NCBI RefSeq assembly: GCF_005870025.1 | Contig: NZ_VATA01000013.1 | Span: 83,575 to 147,574, forward strand | Source: Poseidonocella sp. HB161398 | Lineage (GTDB): Bacteria > Pseudomonadota > Alphaproteobacteria > Rhodobacterales > Rhodobacteraceae | Reading direction: 5' to 3' | DNA: 64,000 bases | Shown: piece after piece, positions 8,959-20,500 of the stretch | Layout of the letters: each line of letters begins with the position of its first letter | Position numbering within the stretch: position 1 is the stretch's first letter | Notes under the pieces: generated by a model | Databases searched by the model: none | What the model was told of the DNA's origin: nothing | What the model saw: the letters and a program-made list of their open reading frames with translations, nothing else | Position numbers and translations under genes: made by a program

Positions 8959-10182
8959 ATGGACATGACCCTGATCGAGACCTGGGCGGAATTCGCCGTG
9001 CGATGGCTGCATGTCGTCACCGGCATCGCCTGGATCGGATCCTCCTTCTACTTCATCGCGCTCGATCTCGGGCTGCGGCCGCCGCTGGAGCCCAGGGAAG
9101 GCGTCAAGGGCGAGGAGTGGCAGGTCCATGGCGGCGGCTTCTACCATATCCAGAAATACCTGGTGGCGCCCGAGCGCATGCCCGAGGACCTGGTCTGGTT
9201 CAAATGGGAAAGCTATGCGACCTGGCTCTCGGGCTTCGCCCTGCTGGTGCTGGTCTACTACCTGGGCGCGGACATCTTCCTGATCGACCCGAACGTGCTC
9301 GACATCCCGGTCTGGGCGGGGGTGCTGATCTCGCTGGGCTCGCTGGCCTTCGGCTGGATCGCCTATGACCAGATCTGCAAGTCGAAATTCGGCGACGACC
9401 ATGCCAAGCTGATGATCGGGCTCTACGCCATCCTGGTGGTGATCGCCTTCTTCTACACCCATGTCTTCTCGGGCCGCGCGGCGATGCTGCACCTTGGCGC
9501 CTTCACCGCGACGATCATGTCGGCCAACGTGTTCTTCATCATCATGCCGAACCAGCGGATCACCGTCGCCGACCTGAAGGCCGGCCGCACGCCCGATCCG
9601 AAATACGGCATCATCGCCAAGCAGCGCTCGACCCATAACAACTACCTGACGCTGCCGGTCCTGTTCATGATGCTGTCGAACCACTACCCGCTGGCCTTCG
9701 CCAGCGAGTGGAACTGGCTGATCGCGGCGCTGGTCTTCCTGATGGGCGTGACCATCCGGCACTTCTTCAACACCATGCATGCCACCAAGAAGCTGCTGTG
9801 GTGGACCTGGGGGCTGACGCTGCTGCTGTTCCTCGCCGTGATGGGGCTGAGCCTCGCGCCGGTGCAGAACATGGACTGGGAAGAGGATGCCGCCCTCACG
9901 CCGCGGGCCGAGCGCTTCGCCGCCGCCGCGGGCTTCGAGGATGTCGCCGATCTGGTCATCAACAACTGCTCGATGTGCCACGCCCCCGAGCCGGGCGTGC
10001 CCGGGGCCGGGCCGGTGGCGCCGAAGGGCGTGCGGCTCGACACGCCGAACTGGGTGGCCGCCCATGCCCGCGACGTCTACCTGCAGGCGGGCGTCACCCA
10101 CGCGATGCCGCCCGGCGCCTACAACTACATGACTGCCGAGGACCGGGCGATGATCGTCGCCTGGTACCGCGCCGCCGACTAG
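8959..10182 (+). CDS. puuD: Membrane urate oxidase with cytochrome c domain
   Basis: PuuD-type protein of 407 residues. About eight transmembrane helices (from about residue 15 to 310) begin with [18 protein letters not shown] periplasmic cytochrome c domain at the end has the haem motif CSMCH and a distal methionine in [13 protein letters not shown]. The family oxidises urate to 5-hydroxyisourate and passes electrons to the respiratory chain. The start follows GGAGGAG. As it duplicates the chemistry of the gene immediately upstream (hpxO), the cell would have both an oxygenase and a respiratory route. Confidence 0.93.
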   Translation: MDMTLIETWAEFAVRWLHVVTGIAWIGSSFYFIALDLGLRPPLEPREGVKGEEWQVHGGGFYHIQKYLVAPERMPEDLVWFKWESYATWLSGFALLVLVYYLGADIFLIDPNVLDIPVWAGVLISLGSLAFGWIAYDQICKSKFGDDHAKLMIGLYAILVVIAFFYTHVFSGRAAMLHLGAFTATIMSANVFFIIMPNQRITVADLKAGRTPDPKYGIIAKQRSTHNNYLTLPVLFMMLSNHYPLAFASEWNWLIAALVFLMGVTIRHFFNTMHATKKLLWWTWGLTLLLFLAVMGLSLAPVQNMDWEEDAALTPRAERFAAAAGFEDVADLVINNCSMCHAPEPGVPGAGPVAPKGVRLDTPNWVAAHARDVYLQAGVTHAMPPGAYNYMTAEDRAMIVAWYRAAD

Positions 10183-10349
10183 GGCCGGCGCCCCGTCCGG
10201 CCGCCCCTGCGCCCTGATCCCGCCGCCACCGCGCAGAGCGCCGCCTTTCCGTGCTTCCCTGCACAGTCGCCGGCGTCGCTCCGCTCTGGTCAATTGCGCC
10301 GCATTGCGCTAACCGGACGCTCCAATTGCAAGGCAACAGGAGTCGCGTG
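10183..10349 (+). promoter_or_regulatory. ribB leader, no FMN riboswitch seen
   Basis: The 167 bp between puuD and ribB contain no recognisable RFN element. Repeats of CAATTG and GCGC stand near 10290-10330. A promoter for the ribB-ribH-nusB operon must lie here, but no convincing -35/-10 pair can be named. Confidence 0.4.
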
Positions 10350-11450
10350 ATGTCGGAATCGGGCGAATACAAGGACGCGATCTCTCCGATCGAGGAAATC
10401 ATCGACGACGCCCGCAACGGGCGGATGTTCATCCTCGTCGACCACGAAGACCGCGAGAACGAGGGCGACCTCGTGATCCCGGCGCAGATGGCAACGCCCG
10501 AAGCGATCAACTTCATGGCCACCCATGGCCGCGGCCTGATCTGCCTGTCGCTGCCTGGCGACCGGATCGACGCGCTCGGCCTGCCGCTGATGGCCTCGCA
10601 GAACTCCTCGCGCCACGAAACCGCCTTCACCGTCTCGATCGAGGCGCGCGAGGGCGTGACCACCGGCATCTCCGCCTATGACCGCGCCCGCACCGTCGCG
10701 GTGGCGATCGACCCGTCGAAGACCGGCGCCGACATCGCCACCCCGGGCCATATCTTCCCGCTGCGCGCCCGCGACGGCGGCGTGCTGGTGCGCGCCGGCC
10801 ATACCGAGGCCGCGGTCGACGTCTCGCGCCTTGCCGGGCTGAACCCGACCGGCGTGATCTGCGAGATCATGAAGGAAGACGGCTCGATGGCGCGGCTGCC
10901 CGACCTGGTGGCCTTCGCCCAGCTGCACAACCTCAAGATCGGCACGATCTCCGACCTGATCGCCTATCGCCGCCGCCACGACAACCTGGTGAAATGCACC
11001 GAGGAACGCACCATCACCTCGGAATTCGGCGGCGAGTGGTCGCTGCGCATCTATACCGACCTGTCCCATGGCGACGAGCATATCGCGATGGTCAAAGGCG
11101 ATGTCGATGACGGCGCCCCGGTGCTGACGCGGATGCACACGCTCGACCCGATGCTCGACATCGTCGGCATCGGCGAGGCAGGCCGCTCGGCCGAGTTCCA
11201 GCGCGCCATGGCGCAGATCGCCAAGGAGGGCCGCGGCGTCGTCGTGCTGATCCGCGACACCACGCTGAAGCTCGCCACCGAGGATGCCGCAAGCCCCGCC
11301 ACGCTGCGCCGCTACGGGCTCGGGGCGCAGATCCTCAGCTCGCTCGGCCTGCACGAGCTGGTGCTGCTGACCAATTCGCCGAAGCCCAAGATCGTCGGCC
11401 TCGATGCCTACGGGCTTTCCATCGTCGACACCCGCCGGATCGAGGACTGA
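10350..11450 (+). CDS. ribB: DHBP synthase fused to a degenerate GTP cyclohydrolase II domain
   Basis: 366-residue protein of riboflavin synthesis. The N-terminal half (about 15-215) is a complete 3,4-dihydroxy-2-butanone 4-phosphate synthase with [11 protein letters not shown] and the downstream [11 protein letters not shown]. The C-terminal half follows the GTP cyclohydrolase II fold ([23 protein letters not shown]) but lacks all three zinc cysteines: the usual HSECLTGD...CDC stretch is replaced by [19 protein letters not shown] cyclohydrolase activity is therefore unlikely. AGGAG precedes ATG 10350 by 7 bp; GTG three bases earlier is possible. ribH starts 3 bp after the stop. Confidence 0.94.
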   Translation: MSESGEYKDAISPIEEIIDDARNGRMFILVDHEDRENEGDLVIPAQMATPEAINFMATHGRGLICLSLPGDRIDALGLPLMASQNSSRHETAFTVSIEAREGVTTGISAYDRARTVAVAIDPSKTGADIATPGHIFPLRARDGGVLVRAGHTEAAVDVSRLAGLNPTGVICEIMKEDGSMARLPDLVAFAQLHNLKIGTISDLIAYRRRHDNLVKCTEERTITSEFGGEWSLRIYTDLSHGDEHIAMVKGDVDDGAPVLTRMHTLDPMLDIVGIGEAGRSAEFQRAMAQIAKEGRGVVVLIRDTTLKLATEDAASPATLRRYGLGAQILSSLGLHELVLLTNSPKPKIVGLDAYGLSIVDTRRIED

Positions 11451-11453
11451 CCC

Positions 11454-11966
11454 ATGGCGTCGATTTCGCACTACACCCTGCCCCGCCCGGTCTTCACCGA
11501 GCCCGCGAAACTGCTGATCGTCGTGTCTCCCTACTACAAGGAGATCTCCGAGGCGCAGCTCGCGGGCGCCCGCGCCGAGATCGAGGCGGCCGGCTGCACC
11601 CACGAGACCGTCGAGGTCCCCGGCGCGCTGGAGATCCCGACCGCGATCCGCATCGCCTACCGCCAGGCCGACTATGACGGCTTCGTCGCGCTCGGCTGCG
11701 TGATCCGCGGCGAGACCACCCATTACGACACGGTCTGCAACGACAGCTCGCGGGCGATCCAGCTGCTCGGGCTCGAGGGCGCCTGCATCGGCAACGGCAT
11801 CCTGACGGTGGAGAACACCGAGCAGGCCGTCGTGCGCGCCGACGCGCAGGGCCAGAACAAGGGCGGCGGCGCCGCAGCGGCCGCGCTGCACCTGATCGCG
11901 CTGACCCGCCAGTTCAAGCCCGCCCCCAAGGGCATCGGCTTCAAGGCCGGCGGGAACGCGTCATGA
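11454..11966 (+). CDS. ribH: 6,7-dimethyl-8-ribityllumazine synthase
   Basis: Lumazine synthase of 170 residues, condensing DHBP with the ribitylamino-pyrimidine. Typical motifs are VEVPGALEIPTAI, ALGCVIRGETTHYD with the catalytic histidine, and NGILTVENTEQA. The C-terminal tail is slightly long. It overlaps nusB by 4 bp, giving the common ribB-ribH-nusB operon. The enzyme is expected in the cytoplasm as a pentamer or 60-mer. Confidence 0.97.
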   Translation: MASISHYTLPRPVFTEPAKLLIVVSPYYKEISEAQLAGARAEIEAAGCTHETVEVPGALEIPTAIRIAYRQADYDGFVALGCVIRGETTHYDTVCNDSSRAIQLLGLEGACIGNGILTVENTEQAVVRADAQGQNKGGGAAAAALHLIALTRQFKPAPKGIGFKAGGNAS

Positions 11967-12433
11967 GCGGGCTTTCGGGCAACCAGCGCCGCGCGCTGCG
12001 CTCCGCCGCGCGCTTCTTCGCCGTGCAGGCGCTGTTCCAGATGGAGCAGTCCGACGCGCCGATCGGCCAGATCATCAAGGAATTCGCGGATCACCGCTTC
12101 GGCGAGGAATTCGAGGATTACAGCATGCAGGAGGCCGACGTGAAGGTCTTCCGCACGCTGGTCAATGCCGCCGTCGACAACCAGGGCGCGATCGACCAGA
12201 TGACCGACCGCGCGCTGGTGGCGAAATGGCCGATCGACCGGATCGACCCGACGCTGCGGGCGCTGTTCCGCGTCGCGGGCGCCGAGCTGACCGTCGCCGA
12301 CACGCCGCCGCGGGTGGTGATCGTCGAATACGTGCAGATCGCCCAGGCCTTCTTCCCGGATGGCAAGGAATCCCGCTTCGTCAATGCCGTGCTCGACCAC
12401 ATGGCGCGCGAAGCCAAGCCCGAGGCGTTCTGA
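11963..12433 (+). CDS. nusB: Transcription antitermination factor NusB
   Basis: RNA-binding factor of 156 residues that joins NusE on boxA of rRNA leaders. The family pattern RSAARFFAVQALFQME opens the protein, and VIVEYVQIAQAFFPDGKESRFVNAVLD is the conserved C-terminal helix pair (seen from about residue 115). Length is normal. Start and stop couple it to ribH through a 4-bp ATGA-type overlap. Confidence 0.95.
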   Translation: MSGLSGNQRRALRSAARFFAVQALFQMEQSDAPIGQIIKEFADHRFGEEFEDYSMQEADVKVFRTLVNAAVDNQGAIDQMTDRALVAKWPIDRIDPTLRALFRVAGAELTVADTPPRVVIVEYVQIAQAFFPDGKESRFVNAVLDHMAREAKPEAF

Positions 12434-12487
12434 GCCCCGGGCCATCTGCCCCTTGAGCCCGGCCCCGCCGCCGCCCATAGTCGCGCC

Positions 12488-12979
12488 ATGCCGAGCCTGA
12501 CCCTCCGCCTCCCCGCTCCGGACGATACCGAAGCCCTTGCCCGCCGCCTGGCCCCGCGCCTGGGCGCCGGCGACGTGCTGGCGCTGTCCGGGCCGATCGG
12601 CGCGGGCAAGAGCACCTTCGCCCGCGCGCTGATCAAGCACCTGCTGGCGGCCGAGGGGCTGGACGAGGACGTGCCCTCGCCGACCTTCACGCTGGTGCAG
12701 AGCTACCAGGCCGGGGCGCTGGAGATCTGGCATTGCGACCTCTACCGGCTGACCCATGCCGACGAGGTGCTGGAGCTGGGGCTGGAGGCCGCCTTCGACG
12801 ACGCGCTCTGCCTGGTCGAATGGCCCGACCGGCTGGGCGAGGACCTGCCCGCCGCGGCGCTGGCCCTCGATTTCGCGCCCGAGGCCGCGGGCGAGGCCCG
12901 CGCGCTGACCCTGACCTGGAGCGATGCGGGCTGGGGCCCGCGGCTGAGCTTCCTATCCGAGACCACGCATGCTGACTGA
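12488..12979 (+). CDS. tsaE: tRNA t6A biosynthesis ATPase TsaE
   Basis: ATPase of 163 residues that supports TsaB-TsaD in making N6-threonylcarbamoyladenosine at tRNA position 37. The Walker A motif is SGPIGAGKSTFARA, and the family motif SPTFTLVQSY follows, then HCDLYRL and LVEWPDRLGEDLP. Length is typical. It overlaps the following amgK by 11 bp. The order tsaE-amgK-murU recurs in Caulobacter and other alphaproteobacteria. Confidence 0.95.
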   Translation: MPSLTLRLPAPDDTEALARRLAPRLGAGDVLALSGPIGAGKSTFARALIKHLLAAEGLDEDVPSPTFTLVQSYQAGALEIWHCDLYRLTHADEVLELGLEAAFDDALCLVEWPDRLGEDLPAAALALDFAPEAAGEARALTLTWSDAGWGPRLSFLSETTHAD

Positions 12980-13985
12980 TCCCTTCCGCGATTTCCTCGA
13001 GGCCGCAGGCTGGGGCGATGCCGCCTGCCGCCCGCTGGCCGGCGACGCCTCGAACCGGCGCTATTCGCGCGTCACCGCGCCCGGCGGCGGCTCGGCCGTG
13101 CTGATGGACGCCCCGCCCGAGCGCGGCGAGAATGTCCGTCCCTTCCTGGCGATCGCCCGCCATCTGGCGGGGCTCGGCCTCTCGGCGCCGGCGATCCTGC
13201 ATGCCGACGAGGCGCGCGGGCTGCTGCTGATCGAGGATCTGGGCGACGATCTCTTCGCCCGGCTGGCAAAGGCAGATCCCGCCTGCGAGGAGCCGCTCTA
13301 TCTCGCTGCGATCGAAGTGCTGGCGGTGCTGGCCCGCCACGAGGCGCCCGCCGGGCTGATGCCCTATGACAGCACGACCATGCCGGAGCTGGGGGCGCTG
13401 GCGCTCGACTGGTACGCCCATGGCGGCGACAAGGCGGCGGATCCGCAGGCGCGGGCGGCGCTCTGCGCGGCGCTGCGCGCCGTGCTCGCCCCGCATGACG
13501 GGCCGCGGGTGCTGGTCCAGCGCGACTACCATGCCGAGAACCTGCTCTGGCTGCCGGAGCGCTCCGGCGCGGCGCGGGTCGGGCTTCTCGATTTCCAGGA
13601 CGCGGCGGCCGGGCATCCGGCCTATGACCTGGTCTCGCTGCTGGAAGACGCCCGCCGCGATGTCGCCCCGGCCACGGCGGCGGCGGCGCGGGCGCATTAC
13701 CTGGGCCTCACCGGGGCGGAGCCCGGCGCGTTCGATCTGGCCTATGCGGCGATGGGGGCGCAGCGCAACCTGCGCATCCTCGGCGTCTTCGCCCGGCTGT
13801 CGCTGCATTTCGGCAAGCCCGGCTATGTCGACCTGATCCCCCGGGTCTGGGGCCATCTGCAGACCGACCTGGCCCATCCCTCGCTGGCCGCGCTGAAGGA
13901 CATTGCGCTGGCCGCCCTGCCCGAACCGACCCCGGAACACCTGCAAAGCCTGAAGGACCGATGCGGAACAGTCCCGACGCTCTGA
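12969..13985 (+). CDS. amgK: N-acetylmuramate/N-acetylglucosamine anomeric kinase AmgK
   Basis: Aminoglycoside-phosphotransferase-fold sugar kinase of 338 residues that phosphorylates MurNAc or GlcNAc at C1 during cell-wall recycling. The N-lobe has the nucleotide-binding stretch [12 protein letters not shown]. The catalytic loop is [11 protein letters not shown] and the metal loop [20 protein letters not shown]. Neighbouring murU supplies the next step, which makes the amgK assignment strong. The start overlaps the tsaE end by 11 bp and the gene overlaps murU by 25 bp. Confidence 0.9.
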   Translation: MLTDPFRDFLEAAGWGDAACRPLAGDASNRRYSRVTAPGGGSAVLMDAPPERGENVRPFLAIARHLAGLGLSAPAILHADEARGLLLIEDLGDDLFARLAKADPACEEPLYLAAIEVLAVLARHEAPAGLMPYDSTTMPELGALALDWYAHGGDKAADPQARAALCAALRAVLAPHDGPRVLVQRDYHAENLLWLPERSGAARVGLLDFQDAAAGHPAYDLVSLLEDARRDVAPATAAAARAHYLGLTGAEPGAFDLAYAAMGAQRNLRILGVFARLSLHFGKPGYVDLIPRVWGHLQTDLAHPSLAALKDIALAALPEPTPEHLQSLKDRCGTVPTL

Positions 13986-14650
13986 TGCTCTTCGCCGCCG
14001 GCTTCGGCACGCGGATGCGGCCGCTGACCGACACGCGGCCGAAACCCCTGATCGAGGTGGCGGGCAAGCCGCTCCTCGACCATGCGCTGGCGCAATGCGC
14101 GATCCCGCAGATCGCCCGGCGCGCGGTGAATGCGCATTACCTGGCCGGCCAGATCGAGGCGGCGGCGGCAGCCAGGAGGCTCCTGCTTTCGCAGGAGCGG
14201 GACAGGATCCTCGATACCGGCGGCGGGCTGAAGGCGGCGCTGCCGCTGCTGGGGGACCCGGAGGCGGTCTTCACCATGAACACCGACGCGGTCTGGACCG
14301 GGCCGCTGGCGATGGCGACGCTGGCCGCGGCCTGGGACCCGGCGCGGATGGATGCGCTGCTGCTGCTCTGCCCGCCGGAGCGGGCGGTCGGCCATGCGCT
14401 GAAATCGGGCTTTGCCATGGATGCCGAGGGCCGCCTGAGCTGGGCGCCCGAACTGGCCTATACCGGCGCGCAGATCCTCGCCACGGCGCCGGTCGCCGCC
14501 TGCCCCGACGCGGTCTTCTCGGTCAAGGTCGCCTGGGACGCGGCGCTGGCCGCAGGACGGCTCTTCGGCGTGCTCCATCCCGGCATGTGGTGCGATGTCG
14601 GCCATCCCGGCGGGATCGCCGAGGCCGAGGCGATGCTCTCCCATGCTTGA
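13961..14650 (+). CDS. murU: N-acetylmuramate-1-phosphate uridylyltransferase MurU
   Basis: Nucleotidyltransferase of 229 residues that forms UDP-MurNAc from MurNAc-1-P, bypassing de novo synthesis and fosfomycin-sensitive MurA. The signature [19 protein letters not shown] lies at the N-terminus, with the metal aspartate in MNTDAVW and a second in [13 protein letters not shown] 13961 is preceded closely by AAGGA; ATG 13985, which overlaps the amgK stop as TGATG, would remove eight residues and is a real alternative. addB overlaps its end by 8 bp. Confidence 0.9.
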   Translation: MRNSPDALMLFAAGFGTRMRPLTDTRPKPLIEVAGKPLLDHALAQCAIPQIARRAVNAHYLAGQIEAAAAARRLLLSQERDRILDTGGGLKAALPLLGDPEAVFTMNTDAVWTGPLAMATLAAAWDPARMDALLLLCPPERAVGHALKSGFAMDAEGRLSWAPELAYTGAQILATAPVAACPDAVFSVKVAWDAALAAGRLFGVLHPGMWCDVGHPGGIAEAEAMLSHA

Positions 14651-17585
14651 GCCCACGGACCGCCCCCGCGTCTTCTCGCTGGCCCCGGGCCAGGATTTCC
14701 CGGCGGCGCTGGCCGCGGGGCTGCGCCAGCGGCTGGAGGGCCAGCCGCCCGAGGCCATCGCCCGCGTCACCGTCTACGTCAACACCCAGCGGATGAAGCG
14801 GCGGATCGAGGAGCTGTTCCACGCGACCGGCCCCGGCTTCCTGCCGCGCCTGAAGCTCGTCACCGAGGCGGGCGCGGGGCTGATGACCCATGGCGCGCCG
14901 CCGCAGTCGCAGCTGGCGCGGCAGCTGCAGCTGACCCGGCTGACCGCGGCGCTGATCGCCGCCCAGCCGGATCTGGCGCCGCCCTCGGCCGCCTTCGACC
15001 TGGCGGGCGGGCTGGCGAACCTGATGGACGAGGCGCAGGTCGAGGGGGTGCCGATCGAGGACATCCTCAATCTCGACATCGCCGATGCCTCGGGCCACTG
15101 GCAGCGGGCGATGGCCTTCCTGAGGATCGTGCTGGAGCTGGGCCTGTCGGACCCGCTGGCCGATCCGGCGGCGCGCGCCCGCGCCGAGGTGGAGGCGCTG
15201 ATCCGGCTGTGGCAGGCGGCGCCGCCCGCCGATCCGGTCTTTGTCGCGGGCTCGACCGGCTCGCGCGGGACGACGCATCTGCTGATGCAGGCGGTGGCGC
15301 GGCTGCCGCAGGGCGGGCTGATCCTGCCCGGCTTCGACCATGACATGCCGCATGGCATCTGGACGACGCTGACCGCGCCCGAGCGGCAGGAGGACCATCC
15401 GCAGTACCGCTTCGCCCTGCTGCTGCGCGATCTCGGCCTGGCGCCGGAGGACGTCACCCCCTGGCTCGCGGGCCAGGACGCGCCCGATCCGGCACGCAAC
15501 CGGCTGATCTCGATGGCGCTGCGGCCTGCGCCAGTGACCGATGGCTGGATGCGCGACGGGCCCTCGCTGGGCGATCTGGGCGCGGCGACGCGGAATCTGA
15601 CGCTTCTGGAGGCGGCCGATCCGCGCGCCGAAGCCGAAGCGATCGCCGTGGTCCTGCGCAAGGCGGCCGAGGACGGGGTGCAGGCGGCGCTGATCTCGCC
15701 CGACCGGGTGCTGACCCGCCGGGTCGCCGCGGCGCTCGACCGCTGGGCGATCGAGCCCGATGACAGCGCGGGCGAGCCCCTGGGCCAGACCGCGACGGGG
15801 CGGCTGATCCGCACGGTGGCCGGGCTGATGGGGCAGCGGCTGACCGCCGAGGATCTGGTTGTGATCCTGAAGAACCCGCATGTCGGCATCGGCTCGCGCC
15901 GCGGCCCGCATCTGCGGCTGACCCGCGAGCTGGAGCTGCGGCTGCGCCGCAAGGGCCCGGCCTTCCCCGACCGCGGCTCGCTGACGGAATGGGCGGCGTC
16001 CCGCGACGACCCGGAGGCGACCGCCTGGGCGGCCTGGGTGGCGGACTGCCTTGACGGGCTGGAACCGGTCGGCACCCGGACGCTGGAGGCGCATCTGGCC
16101 GATCTGCGCGCCCGGGTGGAGCTGCTGGCGCGCGGCGCCTTCGCCGATAGCGGCGTGCCGCTCTGGGACGGGCGCGACGGCGAGGCGGCCGAGAAGGCGA
16201 TGAACGCGCTGGCGCAGGATGCCGGGCATGGCGGCGAGCTCGACGTCGTCACCTTCAATTCGGTGCTGCGCGGCTCGATGTCCGAGGAGGTGCGCGACCC
16301 GGCCCTGCCGCATCCCGGGGTGATGATCTGGGGCACGCTCGAGGCCCGGGTCCAGGGCGCGGAGCTGGTGATCCTGGCCGGGCTGAATGACGGCGTCTGG
16401 CCCGAGCAGCCCGAGCCCGATCCCTGGCTGAACCGGCAGATGCGCAAGGCGGCGGGGCTGCTCCTGCCCGAGCGGCGGATCGGCCTGGCGGCGCATGACT
16501 TCCAGCAGGCGGCGGGCGCGCCGCAGGTGGTGCTGGCCCGCGCGGTGCGCTCGGCCGAGGCCGATGCCGTGCCCTCGCGCTGGCTGAACCGGCTGACGAA
16601 CCTGCTCGACGGGCTGCCGGAGCAGGGCGGGCCCGAAGCGCTGGCCGATATGCGCCGCCGCGGGCGGCACTGGTGCGATCTGGCCGCCGCGCTCGACGTG
16701 CCGGCGGTGTCCGAGCCGCCCGCGCCGCGTCCCTCGCCTGCCCCGCCGCGGGCGGCGCGGCCGCGCAAGCTGTCGGTCACCGAGGTCGAGACGCTGCTGC
16801 GCGATCCCTACCAGATCTATGCCCGCCACGTGCTGCGGCTGCGCGCGCTCGACCCGCTGCGCCACCGCCCCGAGGCGTCCTTGCGCGGCACCGTGCTGCA
16901 CCAGGTGCTGGAAGAGGTCGTGCCGCATTTCCCCGGGCTCGACCGCGCCCGGCAGAAGGCGCTGCTGCTCGGCACTGGCGCCGAGGTGCTGGAGCGGATC
17001 GTGCCCTGGCCCACCGCGCGGCGGTTCTGGCTGGCGCGGCTGATGCGCATCGCCGACCATTTCATCGCCGAGGAGGAGATCCGGCGCGGCCGCGGCACGC
17101 TGATGGCGACCGAGCAGGGCGGCGGCCATGTGCTGCCGACGACGGGCGTCGAGCTGGTGGTCAAGACCGACCGGATCGACCAGGCGCCGGGCGGCGCGGT
17201 CTGGCTCTACGACTACAAGACCGGCAAGCCGCCGACCGAGAAGCAGCAGGCGCGCTACAACAAGCAGCTGCACATCACCGCCTACCTGGCCGAGGCCGGG
17301 GCCTTCGGCGCGCTCGGCCCGCTGCATGTGGTCGGCGCCGAGTATATCGGCCTGGCCGCCCGCCCCGAGACCGTGCCCGCCGACCTGGAGAAGATCCCGG
17401 TGGAGCTGGTGCCGGAAAGCCTGCACCGGCTCTTCACCCGCTTCCTCGACCCCGCCACGGGCTTCACCGCGCAGGTCGCGCGCGAGAGCCAGGGCGAATG
17501 GTCGGATTACGACCATCTCAGCCGCGGCGGCGAGTGGGACCTGACCCAGCATGCCGAAACCCTGAAAGTGGGGGATCACGAATGA
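14643..17585 (+). CDS. addB: AddB subunit of the double-strand break repair helicase-nuclease
   Basis: Protein of 980 residues forming the AddAB complex that processes DNA ends for RecA. The N-terminal two thirds is an inactivated helicase-like region. The C-terminal third is a PD-(D/E)XK nuclease, seen as [17 protein letters not shown] and [20 protein letters not shown]. The alphaproteobacterial form lacks the Walker A motif of Bacillus AddB, and none is visible here. ATG 14643 overlaps the murU stop. addA starts in a 4-bp ATGA overlap. Confidence 0.93.
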   Translation: MLEPTDRPRVFSLAPGQDFPAALAAGLRQRLEGQPPEAIARVTVYVNTQRMKRRIEELFHATGPGFLPRLKLVTEAGAGLMTHGAPPQSQLARQLQLTRLTAALIAAQPDLAPPSAAFDLAGGLANLMDEAQVEGVPIEDILNLDIADASGHWQRAMAFLRIVLELGLSDPLADPAARARAEVEALIRLWQAAPPADPVFVAGSTGSRGTTHLLMQAVARLPQGGLILPGFDHDMPHGIWTTLTAPERQEDHPQYRFALLLRDLGLAPEDVTPWLAGQDAPDPARNRLISMALRPAPVTDGWMRDGPSLGDLGAATRNLTLLEAADPRAEAEAIAVVLRKAAEDGVQAALISPDRVLTRRVAAALDRWAIEPDDSAGEPLGQTATGRLIRTVAGLMGQRLTAEDLVVILKNPHVGIGSRRGPHLRLTRELELRLRRKGPAFPDRGSLTEWAASRDDPEATAWAAWVADCLDGLEPVGTRTLEAHLADLRARVELLARGAFADSGVPLWDGRDGEAAEKAMNALAQDAGHGGELDVVTFNSVLRGSMSEEVRDPALPHPGVMIWGTLEARVQGAELVILAGLNDGVWPEQPEPDPWLNRQMRKAAGLLLPERRIGLAAHDFQQAAGAPQVVLARAVRSAEADAVPSRWLNRLTNLLDGLPEQGGPEALADMRRRGRHWCDLAAALDVPAVSEPPAPRPSPAPPRAARPRKLSVTEVETLLRDPYQIYARHVLRLRALDPLRHRPEASLRGTVLHQVLEEVVPHFPGLDRARQKALLLGTGAEVLERIVPWPTARRFWLARLMRIADHFIAEEEIRRGRGTLMATEQGGGHVLPTTGVELVVKTDRIDQAPGGAVWLYDYKTGKPPTEKQQARYNKQLHITAYLAEAGAFGALGPLHVVGAEYIGLAARPETVPADLEKIPVELVPESLHRLFTRFLDPATGFTAQVARESQGEWSDYDHLSRGGEWDLTQHAETLKVGDHE

Positions 17586-20500
17586 CCGCGGTGAACGAGG
17601 CGACGCGCCGCCAGATCGAGGCCGCGCGGCCGGGCGAATCGACCTGGCTTGCCGCCAATGCGGGCTCGGGCAAGACGCGCGTGCTGACCAACCGCGTGGC
17701 GCGGCTGCTGCTCTCGGGGGTGGCGCCGCAGAACGTGCTGTGCCTGACCTACACCAAGGCGGCGGCCAGCGAGATGCAGAACCGGCTGTTCCAGACGCTC
17801 GGCGAATGGGCGATGCGTCCCGACGCGGCGCTGCGCGCCGATCTGGAGAAGCTGGGCGAGACCGGGCTCGACGAGGAGCGGCTCCTGCGCGCGCGGCGGC
17901 TGTTTGCCCGCGCGATCGAGACGCCGGGCGGGCTGAAGATCCAGACGATCCACAGCTTCTGCGCCGCGCTCTTGCGCCGCTTCCCGCTAGAGGCCGGGGT
18001 CAGCCCGCAATTCACCGAGATCGACGAGCGCACCCAGGCGGCGATGATCGAGCGGGTGGTCGAGGAGATGGCCGACGGGCCCGAGGCGGGGCTGATCGAC
18101 GCGATGGCGCTGCAGATGGGCGGCGAGGACATTGCCGGGCTCTCCGCGCAGATCCTGCATGCCCGCGCCGATTTCGCCCGGCTGCCGGACGAAGAGGCGC
18201 TGTGGGAGACGATGGGGCTGCTGCCCGGGCAGAGCGAGGCCGACCTGGTCGACTGCGCCTTCGCCCCGGGCGACCGCAAGCTTCTGGAAACGCTGGTGCC
18301 GGTGCTGCAGTCGAAGGGCGGCAATGACGGCAAGGCCGGGGCCGCGCTGGCGCGGCTGGCGCCCTTCGTGCCCTCGATGGGGCTGCTGAAGGCGCTGGAG
18401 GGGCCGTTCCTCTTCGGCGCCACGGCCAAGACGCCCTTCGGGCCGAAGACCGGCAGCTTTCCGACCAAGCCCACCCGCGCCGCGCTCGGCCCCGAGTTGA
18501 TGGAGGCGCTCGACGGGCTGATGTCCCGCGTCGCCGATGCCCGCACCGTGCGGCTGGCGCTGACCGCGGCGAAGCGCACCGCCGTGCTCCACCGCTATGC
18601 CGCCGCGCTGCTGCCGCGGGTCGAAGCGGCGAAGCTCGCCCGCGGCTGGCTCGATTTCGACGACCTGATCCTCAGGACCCGGGCGCTGCTGACCGATCCG
18701 GCGGTGGCGCAATGGGTGCTCTACAAGCTCGATGGCGGGATCGACCACATCCTGGTCGACGAGGCGCAGGACACCAGCCCCGAGCAATGGGATGTGATCC
18801 GCCTTCTGGCGCAGGAATTCACCGCCGGCGAGGGCACGCGCGGCGAGGTGCCCCGCACGATCTTCGTGGTCGGCGACAAGAAGCAGTCGATCTATTCCTT
18901 CCAGGGCGCCGATCCGCGCGAATTCGACCGCATGCGCGGCCATTTCGGCACCGGCCTCGCGGCGATCGGCGCGACGCTGCATTCGCGCGGGCTGGCGCAT
19001 TCCTTCCGCTCGGCGGAGGCCGTGCTTTCCGCCGTCGACCGCACCTTTCCCGGGGTCTCGGGTCTCGGCGATCCGCCCGAGCATGTCGCCTTCCGCTCCG
19101 AGTTGCCCGGCCGGGTCGATCTCTGGCCCGCGATCCTGCCCGAGAAGGAGAGCGGCGAGGAGGAGAATGCCGATGGCTGGGATCCGGTCGACCGGCTCGA
19201 TCCCGAAAGCCCGACCGCGCAGCTGGCCCAGGCGGTCGCCAAGGAGGTGCGCGAGCTGGTCGACAGCGCGCATCTGCCCGCGGGCAGCGGCAAGGGCCGG
19301 CGCATCCACGAGGGCGACATCCTGGTCCTCTTCCGCCGCCGCGGCGACCTGTTCTTCGAGACCATGCGCGCGCTGAAAGCCGAGGGGCTCGAAGTCGCGG
19401 GGGCCGACCGGATCAAGCTGGGCGAAGAGCTCGCCGTGCGCGACCTGCTGGCGCTGCTGGCCTTCCTGGCGCTGCCCGAGGACGACCTGTCGCTGGCCGC
19501 CGCGCTGCGCTCGCCGATCTTCGGCTGGACCGAGGACGACCTCTTCCGGCTGGCGCATCCGCGCCCGGCGGGCAGCTACCTGTGGACCGCGCTGCGCCAG
19601 GCGGAGATGCATCCCGACACGTTCGCGATCCTCGACGACCTGCGCAACCTGGCCGATCTGCGCCGCCCCTACGACCTTCTGGACCGGATCCTGACCCGCC
19701 ATCGCGGCCGCGCGCGGCTGATTGCGCGGCTGGGGCCGGAATGCGAGGAGGCGATCGACGGGCTGCTGCAGCAGGCGCTCGACTACGAGCAGGCCGAGAT
19801 CCCCTCGCTGACCGGCTTCCTCGAATGGATGGCCGCCGAGGATGTCGAGATCAAGCGCCAGGCCGAGGCGGCGGGCCGCGCGATCCGGCTGATGACGGTG
19901 CATGGCTCGAAAGGGCTCGAGGCGCCGGTGGTGATCCTGCCCGACTGCGCCGCCTTCCGCAATTCCGGCCAGGACATCCTGCTGCCGCGGGAGGGCTCCT
20001 GGCCCGCCTGGCGGCTGCCCAGGGACGAGCTGCCGCCGGCGCTGATGCAGGCCGCCGAGCGCGTCGCCCAGGCCGAGGCGGAGGAGCGCGACCGCCTGCT
20101 CTATGTCGCCATGACCCGGGCCGAGCAGTGGCTGATCGTCGCCGCGGCGGGCAAGCTGGGCCAGCAGACCACCTGGTACGGCCAGGTGCAGGAGGGGCTG
20201 GTGCTGGCCGGGGCGCGCGCCCTCTCCGCGCCGACCGGACAGGGGCTGCGGCTGGAGACCGGCGACTGGGCGGTGGCCGAACCGCGCGAGGCGGAAGCGG
20301 AGGAAGAGGCGGCGCGCCCCGCCCTGCCCGCCTGGCTGCGCCAGACCGCCAAGGCGCCGGAGCATGCGCTGCCGACGCTGGCGCCCTCGGGGCTCGGCGG
20401 TGCCAAGGCGCTGCCCGGCGAGGGGGGCGACGAGGAGACCGCGCTGCGCACGGGGCGGCAGATCCACCTGCTGCTGGAGCATCTGGCGGGCCATCCGGCG

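Noticed and set aside
10183..10349. FMN riboswitch upstream of ribB
   Set aside because: The conserved RFN boxes could not be found in this spacer.
14523..17579. Very long open frame (about 1018 codons) on the minus strand opposite addB
   Set aside because: It mirrors the GC-rich third positions of addB, is rich in Arg, Gly, Gln and Ala, and shows no family motif; addB is clearly the real gene.
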